The notes: generated by a model not told the origin, from the sequence alone. DNA of 64,000 nt from Palsa-1150 sp036490515 (GCA_036490515.1 DASXDU010000032.1:62001-126000); one strand, 5' to 3'; positions 1 through 9,027 are shown, counted from the first letter of the stretch. Made by a program: numbers and translations.

Positions 1-78
1 CGGACGATCCTGGATCGCGTCGCGAAGTTCGGCGACCTCTTCGCCCTCGTCCTCGCGTCCCGGCAAAGGCTGCGATGA
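1..78 (+). CDS. 3' end of an unidentified gene (partial)
   Basis: The first 25 codons of the window read as an open frame (RTILDRVAKFGDLFALVLAS then RQRLR) that ends in TGA at 76-78. The ATG of the next gene overlaps this stop (ATGA at 75-78), which suggests translational coupling. Only the C-terminus is present, so the product cannot be named. The overlap and frame are seen in the sequence; that it is a real gene is inferred from the coupling. Confidence 0.5.
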   Translation, partial: RTILDRVAKFGDLFALVLASRQRLR

Positions 79-1118
79 GCGCGCGCGACGGAGTATCCTC
101 ACGACCCGTGAGGCGGGGACGGAGGAAGAGGAGAGGGCTCGCGATCCTCGCGGTCATCGGGGCCACCGTGCCCGGGGCGGCGGGGCGCGCGCAGACCGCC
201 GCCCCCGACCCGCCGTCGTCCGCGCCTGCACCCGTCCCCACGGTACTCGCCCCATTCCTGCCGGCTGCGCCGCCCGCTGCTTTGGATTCCGCCGAGCGAG
301 ACCTCTCGTCGGCCGAGAAAGCCTACGTGGACCTCGACTTCGACCGCGCGAACCAGCTCGTCGACAGCGTCGTTCAGCGGGGTCATCTCACACACGCGCA
401 ACTCGTCCGCGCCTTCGGGCTCCTCGGGCGCACCCACGCAATCCTCAACCACGACGAGGCGGCTCGGGCTGCGTTCGTGAAGCTCCTCACCTATTCGCCG
501 GACGAGAGGGAGGATCGCAACCTTCCGCCTCGGGTGACGATGCGCATGGCCGAGGCGCGGGGCATCCTCGACGGGTATCCGTCACGCCCGGGCATCGAGG
601 TCGCCCCGTCGCTGGTGGCCGGGGATGGGGGCGCGCTCCACGTGACCACGCACGATCCGACGCACGTCGTCCAGCGCGTGGTCGTCGGGTGGCGCTGGGG
701 CGTCACGGGCGAGTTCTCGACGTCGTCGCCCGTGGTGGGCGATGAGGTCGAGGTTCCCCTCGCGACGGCCCCCACGGGCGCCGCCCGGCTCGACTACTAC
801 GCGGACGCCGTCGACGACCGCGGAGACGTCGTCTTCGAGGTGGGCAACGCGGATGCTCCGAAGACGGCCCTCGTTCCCGTGCCTCCGTCAACTCCTCCCG
901 CCCCTACGCCGGCCCCCCCGACGTCGGCCCGGCCTTCCCCCGCCCCCGGCAGATCGATCCTCGCGAGCCCCGTTTTCTGGGCCATTGCGGGAGGAGTCCT
1001 CGTCGGCGTCGGCACGAGCGCCTACTTCGGCCTCCGCACGTCGCACGACGACTCGGGGCCGGCGTCGAGTGCTCGCCTCACGCCGGTCCTTCTCTGCGGC
1101 GCCGATCGCTGTCAGTAG
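75..1118 (+). CDS. Secreted/membrane-anchored TPR-like protein with Pro-rich linker and C-terminal membrane segment
   Basis: The 347-residue protein has an N-terminal export signal (basic residues, then a hydrophobic stretch ending near AGRAQT, about residue 40). A helical TPR-like region follows (about 75-160, with FGLLGRTHAILNHDEAA typical of a TPR helix pair), then a beta-rich region (about 175-260), a Pro/Ala linker (about 265-300) and one membrane helix near 303-325. This layout (TPR, beta domain, Pro-rich linker, late TM) is common among myxobacterial envelope proteins encoded near Ser/Thr kinases. No catalytic motif is visible, so the role is unknown. The start is chosen because ATG overlaps the preceding stop. 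A second protein of similar plan lies at 26957-27892. Confidence 0.8.
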   Translation: MSARDGVSSRPVRRGRRKRRGLAILAVIGATVPGAAGRAQTAAPDPPSSAPAPVPTVLAPFLPAAPPAALDSAERDLSSAEKAYVDLDFDRANQLVDSVVQRGHLTHAQLVRAFGLLGRTHAILNHDEAARAAFVKLLTYSPDEREDRNLPPRVTMRMAEARGILDGYPSRPGIEVAPSLVAGDGGALHVTTHDPTHVVQRVVVGWRWGVTGEFSTSSPVVGDEVEVPLATAPTGAARLDYYADAVDDRGDVVFEVGNADAPKTALVPVPPSTPPAPTPAPPTSARPSPAPGRSILASPVFWAIAGGVLVGVGTSAYFGLRTSHDDSGPASSARLTPVLLCGADRCQ

Positions 1119-1121
1119 GCA

Positions 1122-1631
1122 TCAGCAGCCCCCGTCGCATTTCTGGGAAAGCGACGTGCACGAGGTCGTCGGGAGAGCCGTGGGCGTGGCAGCCTGTGCG
1201 ATGGGAACGACGATGGGGGGGGTGTTTGGCTCGACGTCGGCTTGCGCGCAGCCCGTGAAGAGATCCTCCCCCCCACTTTCGGCCACGACGAGGAAGGACC
1301 GAGGCCCGTACGCGACATCGAGCGAGCCGCCGCCGCCCGCCAGGGAGCAAGTGCCAATCGCGCCCGTATCGAGCAGGAGGGTCGGGGATTCGGGGAGCGG
1401 CGCGCCCGCTTGCCGGGTGATCAACAACGACAGGCAGTCTGCGCCCTCCATGCTCGTGTCGAACACGAGGACCTCCACCTGCTGCGTCGCGATCGCGGCC
1501 TCGGTCGAAGGAAAGACGATCTCGTACTGACTGCTCGACGGCCCCGTGGATCCAGTCTGCGCCCGCGAGCACGCAAGGCCCCCGAGGGCGAGGCTCGCCA
1601 GCGCTGCGGGGAGGGACCACCGACGAGGCAT
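1122..1631 (-). CDS. Small predicted lipoprotein, unknown function
   Basis: The 169-residue product starts with a basic N-terminus and a hydrophobic core ending in the lipobox LGGLAC (Cys near residue 21), so it should be lipidated and envelope-anchored. The mature part is beta-rich and carries several cysteines (GADC, GTC, TGC, TSC, KCDGGC) that could form disulfides. No family was recognised. It lies tail to tail with the TPR-like gene, with its stop three bases past that gene's stop. A strong inverted repeat at 1650-1705 separates it from the upstream ABC binding-protein gene, so it is probably transcribed on its own. Confidence 0.75.
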   Translation of the reverse strand: MPRRWSLPAALASLALGGLACSRAQTGSTGPSSSQYEIVFPSTEAAIATQQVEVLVFDTSMEGADCLSLLITRQAGAPLPESPTLLLDTGAIGTCSLAGGGGSLDVAYGPRSFLVVAESGGEDLFTGCAQADVEPNTPPIVVPIAQAATPTALPTTSCTSLSQKCDGGC

Positions 1632-1649
1632 CGCCCGCCGATGGTACCG

Positions 1650-1705
1650 CTAGAACGCATCCGACCCCGGCTCGAACGCGCCGAGGTTCGTCGGATGCGT
1701 TCTAG
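1650..1705 (-). terminator. 16-bp perfect inverted repeat, terminator-like, overlapping a stop codon
   Basis: CTAGAACGCATCCGAC (1650-1665) is matched perfectly by GTCGGATGCGTTCTAG (1690-1705) around a 24-nt loop. The right arm contains the TAG stop of the minus-strand binding-protein gene (stop at 1702-1704), so the hairpin forms immediately downstream of its coding region. No U-run follows, so termination would be intrinsic-like without a classical tail. mRNA stabilisation is an alternative role. Confidence 0.6.
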
Positions 1706-3090
1706 TGAAGGTCGTTTGCGTTGAGTTCACCCAGGGTCTCGAACACGTAGCCTGCGTCGGCCTGCTGCTTCACGACCTGCCAGACGATGTAATCCGCCCT
1801 CACATCGCCGGATGGGTCGAAGTCGCAGTCCCCGGACGCGCCGTCGTAGTCAATCTCTTCACCACGGGCGAGCGCATCGAGCGCGTCCACGAACTCGCCG
1901 GGGCCGTACACCGTTCCGGGTGGATTGGCGACGTCGATGAGCGCGTCGCGGATCGCCTGGCCGTCGCTCGCCGTCCCCGCTTTGGCGATCGCGAGCGCAA
2001 GGAGGAGGGTCGCGTCGTACTGGTTCGCAGCGTAGGGGGGAGGGTCCGTCGTGGGATAACTCTGCCGCCAGATGTCCCGGAACGTCGCGAAGGCAGGGGT
2101 ACTGGGCGCGGTGTCCGGAGCGGTCCCGTAGCAGGAGGCAGCCGAGTTCGAGGACGTCGGGTTGGCCGGATCGGAAAGGCCGTCGAGGATGAAGTTCGTG
2201 TCGTACTCGCCGTCGGAGCCGCACACCCGGAACCCGCTCCAGTCGTGCCCCGTGTCGGCCGCGATCGAGGCCTGAAGCGTGCGGAGGAAGGCGGCGCCCA
2301 CGTCGGCGTAGACGACGAGTACGAGGCACTGCGGGTGGGCGGCGACCACCTGACTCGCGGCGTCGCCGTAGTCGGTCTGCAGAGTCGTCGGCACCTCCGC
2401 CTGGCCGAGGACACGCGCCGACGCCGTCGGGAAGTCGCTCAGCACGGCGTTCCCGAGGCTCATGCCGTAGGCATCGAGTCCGTTCACGATGAAAGCTTCC
2501 TGGCAGAAGCCGCCGACGGTGCCGGCATCGCCGCCGTCCGCGCCCGTGAGGGGGACGCCGTCGCGGAGGAACTGCGTGATCGCATCACCCTGCAGCGCGT
2601 CCGGGGGCGCCGTGCGGAACAGGTAGCGATCTTCTGTGGGCTGATCCGCGCTGAGGAAGATCGACGTCGCAGACCCCGTCAACTCGACCACGTGCGCGGC
2701 GTAGGTGAGATCCTGAACGCTCTGCACCTCTCCGCTCGAGATGGGACCGATGATCCCGGCCACGCCCTCGTCGAGCATGGACTGCACGATTGTCCTCGAG
2801 ACCGTCGGATCCGACGTGTCGTCGCGGACGTCGAAGGTGATCTGCACCCCTCCCAGAATGCCGACGCGATTGACCTGCTGCGCCGCGACTCCGATCGCCT
2901 GGCTCATGCCGATACCGATGCCCGAGTTCCCGCCCGTGAGCGAGTCGACCACACCGACGACGATGCCCTGGGCTGGGCCACCATCGCCGGCGCCGCCCGC
3001 CGCCGCCCTCGAGCCGTTGCACGCGATGGCCGCCGCCCCCGCGGCGGTCGTCAGCCAGACGACCGCGGCGATCGCGCGCAGGCGGGTCAT
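1702..3090 (-). CDS. Periplasmic ligand-binding lipoprotein of the branched-chain amino acid (Peripla_BP_6) type
   Basis: The 462-residue protein has a signal peptide ending in AIAC (lipid-acceptor Cys near residue 24). Its body matches the type I periplasmic-binding fold of Leu/Ile/Val receptors: GIVVGVVDSLTG at the first strand, IGIGMSQAIGVAAQQVN on the first helix, then DDTSDPTVSRTIVQSML and GIIGPISSGEV, the classical loop that recognises the amino-acid backbone. No permease or ATPase genes lie beside it. The gene overlaps the stop of the upstream Ser/Thr kinase (ATGA at 3087-3090), so the two are translationally coupled. The protein may therefore be a ligand sensor for kinase signalling rather than an importer subunit. 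The fold assignment is firm; the sensor role is inference. Confidence 0.85.
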   Translation of the reverse strand: MTRLRAIAAVVWLTTAAGAAAIACNGSRAAAGGAGDGGPAQGIVVGVVDSLTGGNSGIGIGMSQAIGVAAQQVNRVGILGGVQITFDVRDDTSDPTVSRTIVQSMLDEGVAGIIGPISSGEVQSVQDLTYAAHVVELTGSATSIFLSADQPTEDRYLFRTAPPDALQGDAITQFLRDGVPLTGADGGDAGTVGGFCQEAFIVNGLDAYGMSLGNAVLSDFPTASARVLGQAEVPTTLQTDYGDAASQVVAAHPQCLVLVVYADVGAAFLRTLQASIAADTGHDWSGFRVCGSDGEYDTNFILDGLSDPANPTSSNSAASCYGTAPDTAPSTPAFATFRDIWRQSYPTTDPPPYAANQYDATLLLALAIAKAGTASDGQAIRDALIDVANPPGTVYGPGEFVDALDALARGEEIDYDGASGDCDFDPSGDVRADYIVWQVVKQQADAGYVFETLGELNANDLH

Positions 3091-4820
3091 GGCTCGCTCA
3101 GCCCGAGCCGGCGACTCAGCGTCTCGCCAGGCCGGATGGTGACCGGGTACGTGCGGTGGATGCCTTGCTCCGGGTTGTCGAGCGTGAGGGCATGCTCTCC
3201 CGGCGAGAGGGGAAGGTGCACGAGCGGCGTGTCGCCGAGCACGCGTCCCCCTTCCGAGACGCGGGTCCACGGGTACGTGTCGAACGAGAGGTACCCCGTT
3301 TCGGCGGCCGCGGGGGCCGCCGACTCCTGGGCCGAGGCGGTTCGCGGCGCATGCGTCGACGCCCCGGTGGCGTGCGCCGTGGCTCCCGCGGGAGCGGAGG
3401 CCGAGTCGGCGAGGGGTGGTTCGTTCGGGAACGGCGGCGCGCTCGATTCCGGGGCCGGAGGAGTCGGCGACGGGAGAGTGTTCGGCCCAGACCGGGTCGA
3501 CCCGCCTGCTGTCCCGGCGGCCGACGGCGCCGTCGGGGACGATCTGTGCGCGACACCCGCCATGACGACGACCGCGGCCACCAGGGCACCGGCCATCGTG
3601 GCAACGAGCAGCCAAAGGATGCTCCCGCGTCGCCCGTTGGCAGTCCCCGCCCTCCGTTCTTCCTCCGCGCTCGGCCCGACGACTGCAGTGCCGCTTCCCC
3701 CGTCCGGATGATCCTCGATCGACGGGAGCATGTTCTCCCGCGTCCTCCACCGGATGGGGCCTGACCCGGAAGGCCGCTTCGCGCCCTCGGGCTCCTTCTC
3801 GGCCTTGCCCGCGGCGATCGCGTCGCTGCCCTTCACGTAAGCCTGGATCTGCCGCTGCACGGCTTCCCGCACCGGCTCGAAGAGGTCCGATACGAGGGCT
3901 CCGACCTGGTCGCCGGTGACCCCCTCGCCGTGCGACTCGACCCATGCGTCGAGCGCGACGCGCAGCTGCAGAGCCGACTGGTAGCGGTCCTCCGGGCGCG
4001 GCGCCAGGGCCTTCGCGACTATCTCGTCGAGGGAGGGGTCGACGTCGGGGACGACGGTGGAGAGGCGCGGAGGTGTCTCGTGGAGAAGCTTGTGCAGCGT
4101 GGTGGCGGCGTACTCGTGGCGGTAGAGGTTCTGCCCCGAGAGCGCTTCCCACAGCACGATGCCGACGGCGAAGAGGTCCGACCGGCCGTCGATCGCCTCG
4201 CCGCGAGCCTGTTCGGGCGACATGTATGCGACCTTGCCCTTGAGGACGCCCGATTCGGTGTGCGTCCGGCTGAAGGCCGCCTTCGCGATCCCGAAGTCGA
4301 CGACCTTCACTTGCCCGTCATAGGTCACGAAGACGTTGTGCGGCGAGACGTCACGATGAACCACGCGAAGCGGCGTCCCGTCGTAGTCCTTGAGGTCGTG
4401 CGCGTACTGGAGGCCCACGAGGGAATCCCGGACGATGCGGAGCCAGAACTCCTGCGGCACCGTCCGGCCGGACTGCTTGACCTCCGCGAGGATCCGGTTG
4501 AGAGGCTGCCCCTCGAGGTACTCCATCGCGATGAAGTAGAGCCCTTCGTTCTCGCCGACCTCGTAGGTGTGGATGACGTTGGGGTGGTTCAGGCGCGCGG
4601 CAAGGCGCGCCTCGTCGATGAACATCGTCACCAGCGACTCGTCCTTCGCGTACTGCGACCGCATCCGCTTGAGGACGCAGAGCTTGTTGAAGCCCGCCGG
4701 ACCGCGCGCGAGCGCGAGGAACACCTGCGCCATGCCGCCTTCGCCGAGCTTCGCGAAAGCCTGGTACTTCGCACTCTGGCGGGCCGCCCCGGCTCCCGCG
4801 CGCCTGCCGGTTTCACCCAC
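3087..4820 (-). CDS. Membrane Ser/Thr protein kinase with PEGA-like extracytoplasmic domain
   Basis: The 577-residue Hanks-type kinase has its domain at residues about 18-285: Gly-rich loop GEGGMA (26-31), ATP lysine in CVLKRM (K51), catalytic loop HRDVSPHN (155-162, Val-Ser in place of the usual Leu-Lys), DFG at 175-177 and the P+1 segment YMSPEQARG. After a charged linker comes one membrane helix (WLLVATMAGALVAAVVVMAG, about 405-427), a Pro/Ser/Ala-rich spacer and a C-terminal PEGA-like beta domain (about 505-577: LPLSPGEHALTLDNPEQG). PEGA domains are thought to bind envelope surface components. GTG is used as start, with GAGG just upstream. The stop overlaps the start of the binding-protein gene, so both products are likely made together. 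Confidence 0.9.
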   Translation of the reverse strand: MGETGRRAGAGAARQSAKYQAFAKLGEGGMAQVFLALARGPAGFNKLCVLKRMRSQYAKDESLVTMFIDEARLAARLNHPNVIHTYEVGENEGLYFIAMEYLEGQPLNRILAEVKQSGRTVPQEFWLRIVRDSLVGLQYAHDLKDYDGTPLRVVHRDVSPHNVFVTYDGQVKVVDFGIAKAAFSRTHTESGVLKGKVAYMSPEQARGEAIDGRSDLFAVGIVLWEALSGQNLYRHEYAATTLHKLLHETPPRLSTVVPDVDPSLDEIVAKALAPRPEDRYQSALQLRVALDAWVESHGEGVTGDQVGALVSDLFEPVREAVQRQIQAYVKGSDAIAAGKAEKEPEGAKRPSGSGPIRWRTRENMLPSIEDHPDGGSGTAVVGPSAEEERRAGTANGRRGSILWLLVATMAGALVAAVVVMAGVAHRSSPTAPSAAGTAGGSTRSGPNTLPSPTPPAPESSAPPFPNEPPLADSASAPAGATAHATGASTHAPRTASAQESAAPAAAETGYLSFDTYPWTRVSEGGRVLGDTPLVHLPLSPGEHALTLDNPEQGIHRTYPVTIRPGETLSRRLGLSEP

Positions 4821-4877
4821 GATGCCTCAATCGAAATCGGTAACGGAAGCGGCCGGCAGGGTCAACCGGCGGCGCCC

Positions 4878-6191
4878 TCACTGGGCCGCGGCTGGTACCT
4901 CGCCCGGGGCCGCCGGCCGCGGCGGCGGCTTGTACCGGAAGATGGGGATCCGGTTCAGGAACTTGAGTACGCCGTGCTGGTTCATCCAGAGCCCGTATTC
5001 GACGTACGTCGGGTCACGCGAGAGGTGCCGCTCCTCGGTCTTCGCGCGCATGAAATACATGAAGTTGATGATCCCGAGCGCGATGCAGTGCTTGATGGAG
5101 TTGAGCGGGTGCCCGTCGTTGACGATGAAGGGGATGCTGACGAGCCACCACGAGATGTTCTTGGACACGTAGGCCGGGTGCTTGGTGAAGTGGTACGGCC
5201 CGTTCGTGAGGATGCCGCGGTGGGTGAGGTTCGAGAAGCGGATGCCGAACGTGATGGTGGCGAGCACGTAGATCGTAATGAGAAGCAGGATGACGGTCGC
5301 CCAACCCCACCGGAGCGAGTCGTGCTGCGAGAGCCAAGCGCCGAAGTTGTTGCTGTCGTAGTGAACGTACTGCCGCTCGAACATGTTGTAGAAGGGCGGG
5401 TAACAGAAGAGTGCGACCGCCCATCCGAGCATCGTCGGCTCCGCGGTGCGGATGTGGGAGTCGGTCGCGCGGAAGCTCATTACGTACCCGACCACGCAGA
5501 AGAGCAGGTCGATGAAGAAGATGAAGTCGTAGAGGAAGTCGTACGCGCGGAGGTTCGACCACGACGCGTTGGTGATGTCGAAGTTCACGACGTTGTGCGT
5601 GCTGTTCGACAGCCACACGACCATGATCGGGATGAAGTACCCCTTCACCAGCCAGCCCTTGTAGTGGTTGGCGATCGTCGGCCCGCTCGCGTCCCGCCAC
5701 TTGCCGAGGAAGACGCGCCCGAGCTGCCAGTAGGAGTCTCGAGGGTCCTTCATCTGGCCGTCGATGATGAAGATGTAGAGGGGTACCCCGACGGCGAACG
5801 TCAACGCGAACCGGTGCAGATAATTCCAGAGGGGGTTGTAGAACGCGCCGTTGTACTCCGGCGTCATCCAGTAGAAGACGGCGAATGGCGCGAGAGTCAC
5901 CGCGAGGCCGAGGAGCTTCGTGAGAACGCGGCCGAAGTCCGGCGCGAACGTCTGGTCCCAGTCGAGGCCGGTGGAAGGCCGCCGATGCACCTTGAGGACG
6001 AGGATGTCGAGGGCGATGATCGGGATGGCCACGGCGCCGCAGAGCACCAGAACCTCGTCGACCTTGGGCTTCTGCGTCCGCAGGAACCACATGGCCCCGA
6101 GGACGATCACCAGCGCGATCAAGCTGAAACCGAAGTTCGTCGCCGACTCGGGGCAACGCGTCTCGACCTGTGAAGAGTCCTCGGTGCTCAT
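4878..6191 (-). CDS. Polytopic membrane methyltransferase of the isoprenylcysteine/phospholipid methyltransferase type
   Basis: The 437-residue protein has about nine or ten hydrophobic segments. Near the C-terminus is the ICMT/PEMT signature GPYHFTKHPAYVSKN followed by a Trp-rich helix and EERHLSRDPTYVEYG. In that family this region binds S-adenosylmethionine and methylates lipid-linked acceptors at the membrane. The substrate cannot be told from sequence, because bacterial homologues are mostly uncharacterised. The long hydrophobic N-terminal half (residues about 20-250) is larger than in minimal ICMT proteins. It is a single gene with 18 bp to the downstream DUF72 gene, possibly co-transcribed. 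Confidence 0.8.
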   Translation of the reverse strand: MSTEDSSQVETRCPESATNFGFSLIALVIVLGAMWFLRTQKPKVDEVLVLCGAVAIPIIALDILVLKVHRRPSTGLDWDQTFAPDFGRVLTKLLGLAVTLAPFAVFYWMTPEYNGAFYNPLWNYLHRFALTFAVGVPLYIFIIDGQMKDPRDSYWQLGRVFLGKWRDASGPTIANHYKGWLVKGYFIPIMVVWLSNSTHNVVNFDITNASWSNLRAYDFLYDFIFFIDLLFCVVGYVMSFRATDSHIRTAEPTMLGWAVALFCYPPFYNMFERQYVHYDSNNFGAWLSQHDSLRWGWATVILLLITIYVLATITFGIRFSNLTHRGILTNGPYHFTKHPAYVSKNISWWLVSIPFIVNDGHPLNSIKHCIALGIINFMYFMRAKTEERHLSRDPTYVEYGLWMNQHGVLKFLNRIPIFRYKPPPRPAAPGEVPAAAQ

Positions 6192-6209
6192 GGGCGGGCG
6201 GAGTCTACA

Positions 6210-6926
6210 TCATCCGGCCGCCTGCGCTCCCGCTTCGCCGAGCTTCTCGAGCAGGCGGCGGGCCACCCCCGGAGCGTCTCCGTCGTCGTGCTTCACGTAG
6301 ACGTAGGCCGCGGACCACGGCTGGGCGGAAATCTTGCGGGCCCATTCAATCAGGAGGTCGTCCGGATAGGCATCCTTGCGGAGGCGCACGTACCCCCAAT
6401 CCGCGGTGGCCACGAGCGGCGAAGCGAGGGCCTCTCCCTCCGCGACGCAGAGCGCTGCGCCGCGGGCGCGGAGGGTGGCCCAGACGTCCTCGTCGAACCA
6501 CGACGGGTGGCGGAACTCGAAGGCATAGCGGTGCCCTCGCGGCGCGGTCTCGAGGAAGGCCGCCAGGCGTGGGACGTCCTTTTTCAGGAATGGCGGTAGC
6601 TGGAAGAGCAGCGGCCCGAGCCGGCTACCGAGCACCGAGACGGTGCGCACGAAGGCCTCCGTGGTCTCGGCGGCCCCTGCGAGCTTCGCGATGTGCGTGA
6701 TGCGCTGAGGCGCCTTCACCGCGAACGTGAACGACTCCGGCACCTCCCCCGCCCAGCCCTCGACGAGCTTCGCCGTCGGCATGCGGTAGAAGGTGTTGTT
6801 GATCTCCACCGTCGCGAGGCGTTCGGCGTAATAAGGAAGGAAGCTCTTGACCGGGAGCTTCTCCGGATAGAACGGGCCCTTCCATTCCTTGTACGAGTAG
6901 CCGCTGGTTCCGACGAGGACGCGCAT
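6210..6926 (-). CDS. DUF72 (YecE-like) protein
   Basis: The 238-residue product is a full-length member of the DUF72 family, a TIM-barrel-like fold of unknown biochemical function. It opens with VLVGTSGYSYKEWKGPFYP, followed by the typical VEINNTFYRMP, FAVKAPQRITH and YAFEFRHPSWF blocks and the late YVYVKHDDGDAPG. All family hallmarks are present with no gaps. It lies 18 bp downstream of the methyltransferase gene. No published catalytic role is known to me. Confidence 0.92.
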   Translation of the reverse strand: MRVLVGTSGYSYKEWKGPFYPEKLPVKSFLPYYAERLATVEINNTFYRMPTAKLVEGWAGEVPESFTFAVKAPQRITHIAKLAGAAETTEAFVRTVSVLGSRLGPLLFQLPPFLKKDVPRLAAFLETAPRGHRYAFEFRHPSWFDEDVWATLRARGAALCVAEGEALASPLVATADWGYVRLRKDAYPDDLLIEWARKISAQPWSAAYVYVKHDDGDAPGVARRLLEKLGEAGAQAAG

Positions 6927-6965
6927 GGCGCCTCAGCGTAGACCAGCCGGACGCCGCCAGCCGGG

Positions 6966-8396
6966 TCACTGTGTGGGCTGCGGCGGCTGAGGAGGATCCG
7001 TGTCGGGCTGGATGCACGAGGAGAGGTCGAAGAACATGAACTCGAGGGCCAGCTCCTGCGGCGTCATCGCCCCCGGTGTGCATTCCTGCGGGAACGGCAG
7101 CGACGTCGAGCTCGTCGACACGACGTGGAAGTCGCTGAAGAGCACCTTGCCGCACTGGTTCTGCGCGGGTTGCCCGACGGGCGCGTTGAACGTGTAGTGC
7201 AGCAGCGCGCCACCCGAGCTGTCCGTCTGCGCGAGGCTCGGGTCCGAGATCCAGCCGGTGGACGGGGGGGTCGCCGCGCGCACGTTGTAGCGCGCATCGT
7301 CGATGGGGAACTGCCCGCGCGCAGCCGTCGCACCGACGTTCACCAGCCACTCCGCAAATGCCTCGCCCTTCGGGAAGCTCGTGTCGATCGTCCCATCGAT
7401 GTCGGTCGTCCCGGCGACCTCCGGGATGAACGTCGCGGTGGACGCCCAGGCCGGGTTGCTCGCCACGACGGGCCCGTCCACGATCTTCGTCGGATCGATC
7501 CAGTAGTACTGGTAGTGCGTGTTGAAGATGCGCCCGCCGGCGTTCGCGTAGGCGACGAGGTTGTCGATCGACGATTGCGGCTTCTCGTCTGCCTCCTCGG
7601 AGCACTCGCACGCGTTGAGGAGGATGTCGTAGTTGGAAAGCGACGAGCTCGCCCAGAGGGTGGTCGCGCTCGTCGTCGGCGTCGACAACGGCGAGCCGCC
7701 CATGCCCTGGTAGACGTGCACCTTCCCGCCGCCGTTCTCGTTGGTGAACTCACCGGGATCGATGCCGATCTTCTGCAGCAAGCACTCGAAGGCGTCGCAG
7801 CCGCCGGTGGCGATTGCGATCTGCGGCATGTCCCCCTCGCTCTGCTTCGCGGGTAGGCGCATCACCGACGGATCGCTCATGAAGTTCTCGGCGCAGGGAT
7901 CGACCCTCGGAACCGTGATCTGCTTGCGCCACTTGCCTACCTGGATGACGAGCGGCACGTTCGTCCCGGCCGGGACGTTTCGCAGCACGAAGCGTCCGTC
8001 GGAGTTCGTGAGCGCGGTGACGAGTGGGGAGCCCGAGGCGACGACGCCGCACTGGTCGCACGAGACGCCCTCGCTGAGCGGCTGCACCGGGCCGTTGGGG
8101 ACGTAGACGACGACGTTGTAGAGCGGGTGCACCCCCGCAGGATCGTAGACGATGCCCGAGAGCGTCGTCGGTTGCTGGTTGCGCTCCTCGCAGTTCACCT
8201 GGTGGCACTCGAGGTTCACGCAGGGATGCCCGTCCGTGGCGCCGTTGCCCACGAGATTGCCGCCCTCGCCAGCGCCGATCGCGTCGGCTCCCGCGTCGAG
8301 GGCGAGGGTGGGAGCACGGTCCGGATCGTCGGCGCAGGAGCAGAGCGCTACGAACGCGGCGAATGGCAATGCGGCGACGGCACCTCGCATATGCAT
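6966..8396 (-). CDS. Secreted lipoprotein with carboxypeptidase-regulatory-like beta domain
   Basis: The product is 476 residues. The start (ATG at 8394-8396) has GGAGG four bases upstream; a second in-frame ATG lies six bases later. The signal peptide ends at ALCSCADDPD. After an Ala/Gly/Asp linker there is a Cys-rich segment (CVNLECHQVNCEE). Next comes an Ig-like carboxypeptidase regulatory domain (about 70-160: SGIVYDPAGVHPLYNVVVYV and NSDGRFVLRNVPAG). The C-terminal half contains YANAGGRIFNTHYQYYW, resembling the glutamine-amidotransferase-like folds of Trehalose-utilisation-type proteins. Similar proteins are common in myxobacteria and uncharacterised. It is divergent from the Rieske gene across 88 bp. 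Confidence 0.8.
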   Translation of the reverse strand: MHMRGAVAALPFAAFVALCSCADDPDRAPTLALDAGADAIGAGEGGNLVGNGATDGHPCVNLECHQVNCEERNQQPTTLSGIVYDPAGVHPLYNVVVYVPNGPVQPLSEGVSCDQCGVVASGSPLVTALTNSDGRFVLRNVPAGTNVPLVIQVGKWRKQITVPRVDPCAENFMSDPSVMRLPAKQSEGDMPQIAIATGGCDAFECLLQKIGIDPGEFTNENGGGKVHVYQGMGGSPLSTPTTSATTLWASSSLSNYDILLNACECSEEADEKPQSSIDNLVAYANAGGRIFNTHYQYYWIDPTKIVDGPVVASNPAWASTATFIPEVAGTTDIDGTIDTSFPKGEAFAEWLVNVGATAARGQFPIDDARYNVRAATPPSTGWISDPSLAQTDSSGGALLHYTFNAPVGQPAQNQCGKVLFSDFHVVSTSSTSLPFPQECTPGAMTPQELALEFMFFDLSSCIQPDTDPPQPPQPTQ

Positions 8397-8484
8397 GGTA
8401 CCTCCACACCGAGCATACGCCGCGCCACCGCCGGCACCAGACGGAAGCGAAACCAATTCGGCGTCTCCGCGGTACCCTCGTGTC

Positions 8485-9027
8485 GTGGACGATGACACCA
8501 AGAAGGATGGCGGTGAGGCCGCGGGAGGCGGGCGTCGCGACGCGCTGAGGACGCTCGCAGTGGTCGGCGCCGCTGCAGGATGTGCGGCGCTGGCGGTGCC
8601 CACCGTACGCTTCGTGACCGCTCCAGCGCACGGAGGGTCGAGCGCAGCACGATGGATCCCCACCGTCAGACTGGATTCCCTCACAAACGGACAACCGAAG
8701 CGGGTTGCGCTCGTGGCGGATCATCGAGATGCGTGGACGATGGAGAAGCAGGTGGTGCTCGGTGCGGCCTGGCTTCTCCGCGACGGCGACGGCGTGAAGG
8801 CGTGGAGCGTCACGTGCCCGCACCTCGGATGCTCGATCGATCACCTCGGCACGGGGGGCTTCAACTGCCCCTGCCACGATTCGTCCTTCGACCCTCAGGG
8901 CCGCCGCGTCGCCGGGCCTTCGCCGCGCGACATGGACACGCTCGAGACGCGCGTCGACGACGGAGTGGTCCTCGTCGACTTCCGCCGGTTTCGCCAGGGG
9001 ACGGCGGAGAAAGCGCCGGTGGGTTGA
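8485..9027 (+). CDS. Rieske [2Fe-2S] protein of a cytochrome bc-type complex
   Basis: The 180-residue protein carries both cluster boxes: CPHLGC (Cys111, His113, Cys116) and CPCHDSSFD (Cys128, Cys130, His131). These give two Cys and two His ligands plus the stabilising disulfide pair. The N-terminus has twin arginines (GGRRDALRTLAVVG) before one hydrophobic segment (about 20-42), consistent with Tat-dependent insertion as an anchored iron-sulfur protein. The GTG start at 8485 gives an N-terminus of the usual length. TGA overlaps the next ATG by one base, so it is coupled to the cytochrome b gene and should be the iron-sulfur subunit of the same quinol-oxidising complex. Confidence 0.93.
   Translation: MDDDTKKDGGEAAGGGRRDALRTLAVVGAAAGCAALAVPTVRFVTAPAHGGSSAARWIPTVRLDSLTNGQPKRVALVADHRDAWTMEKQVVLGAAWLLRDGDGVKAWSVTCPHLGCSIDHLGTGGFNCPCHDSSFDPQGRRVAGPSPRDMDTLETRVDDGVVLVDFRRFRQGTAEKAPVG

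Noticed and set aside
3930..6173. Long plus-strand frame opposite the kinase and methyltransferase genes
   Set aside because: It is Arg/Val/Glu-rich antisense of genes with firm catalytic motifs and has no recognisable domain.
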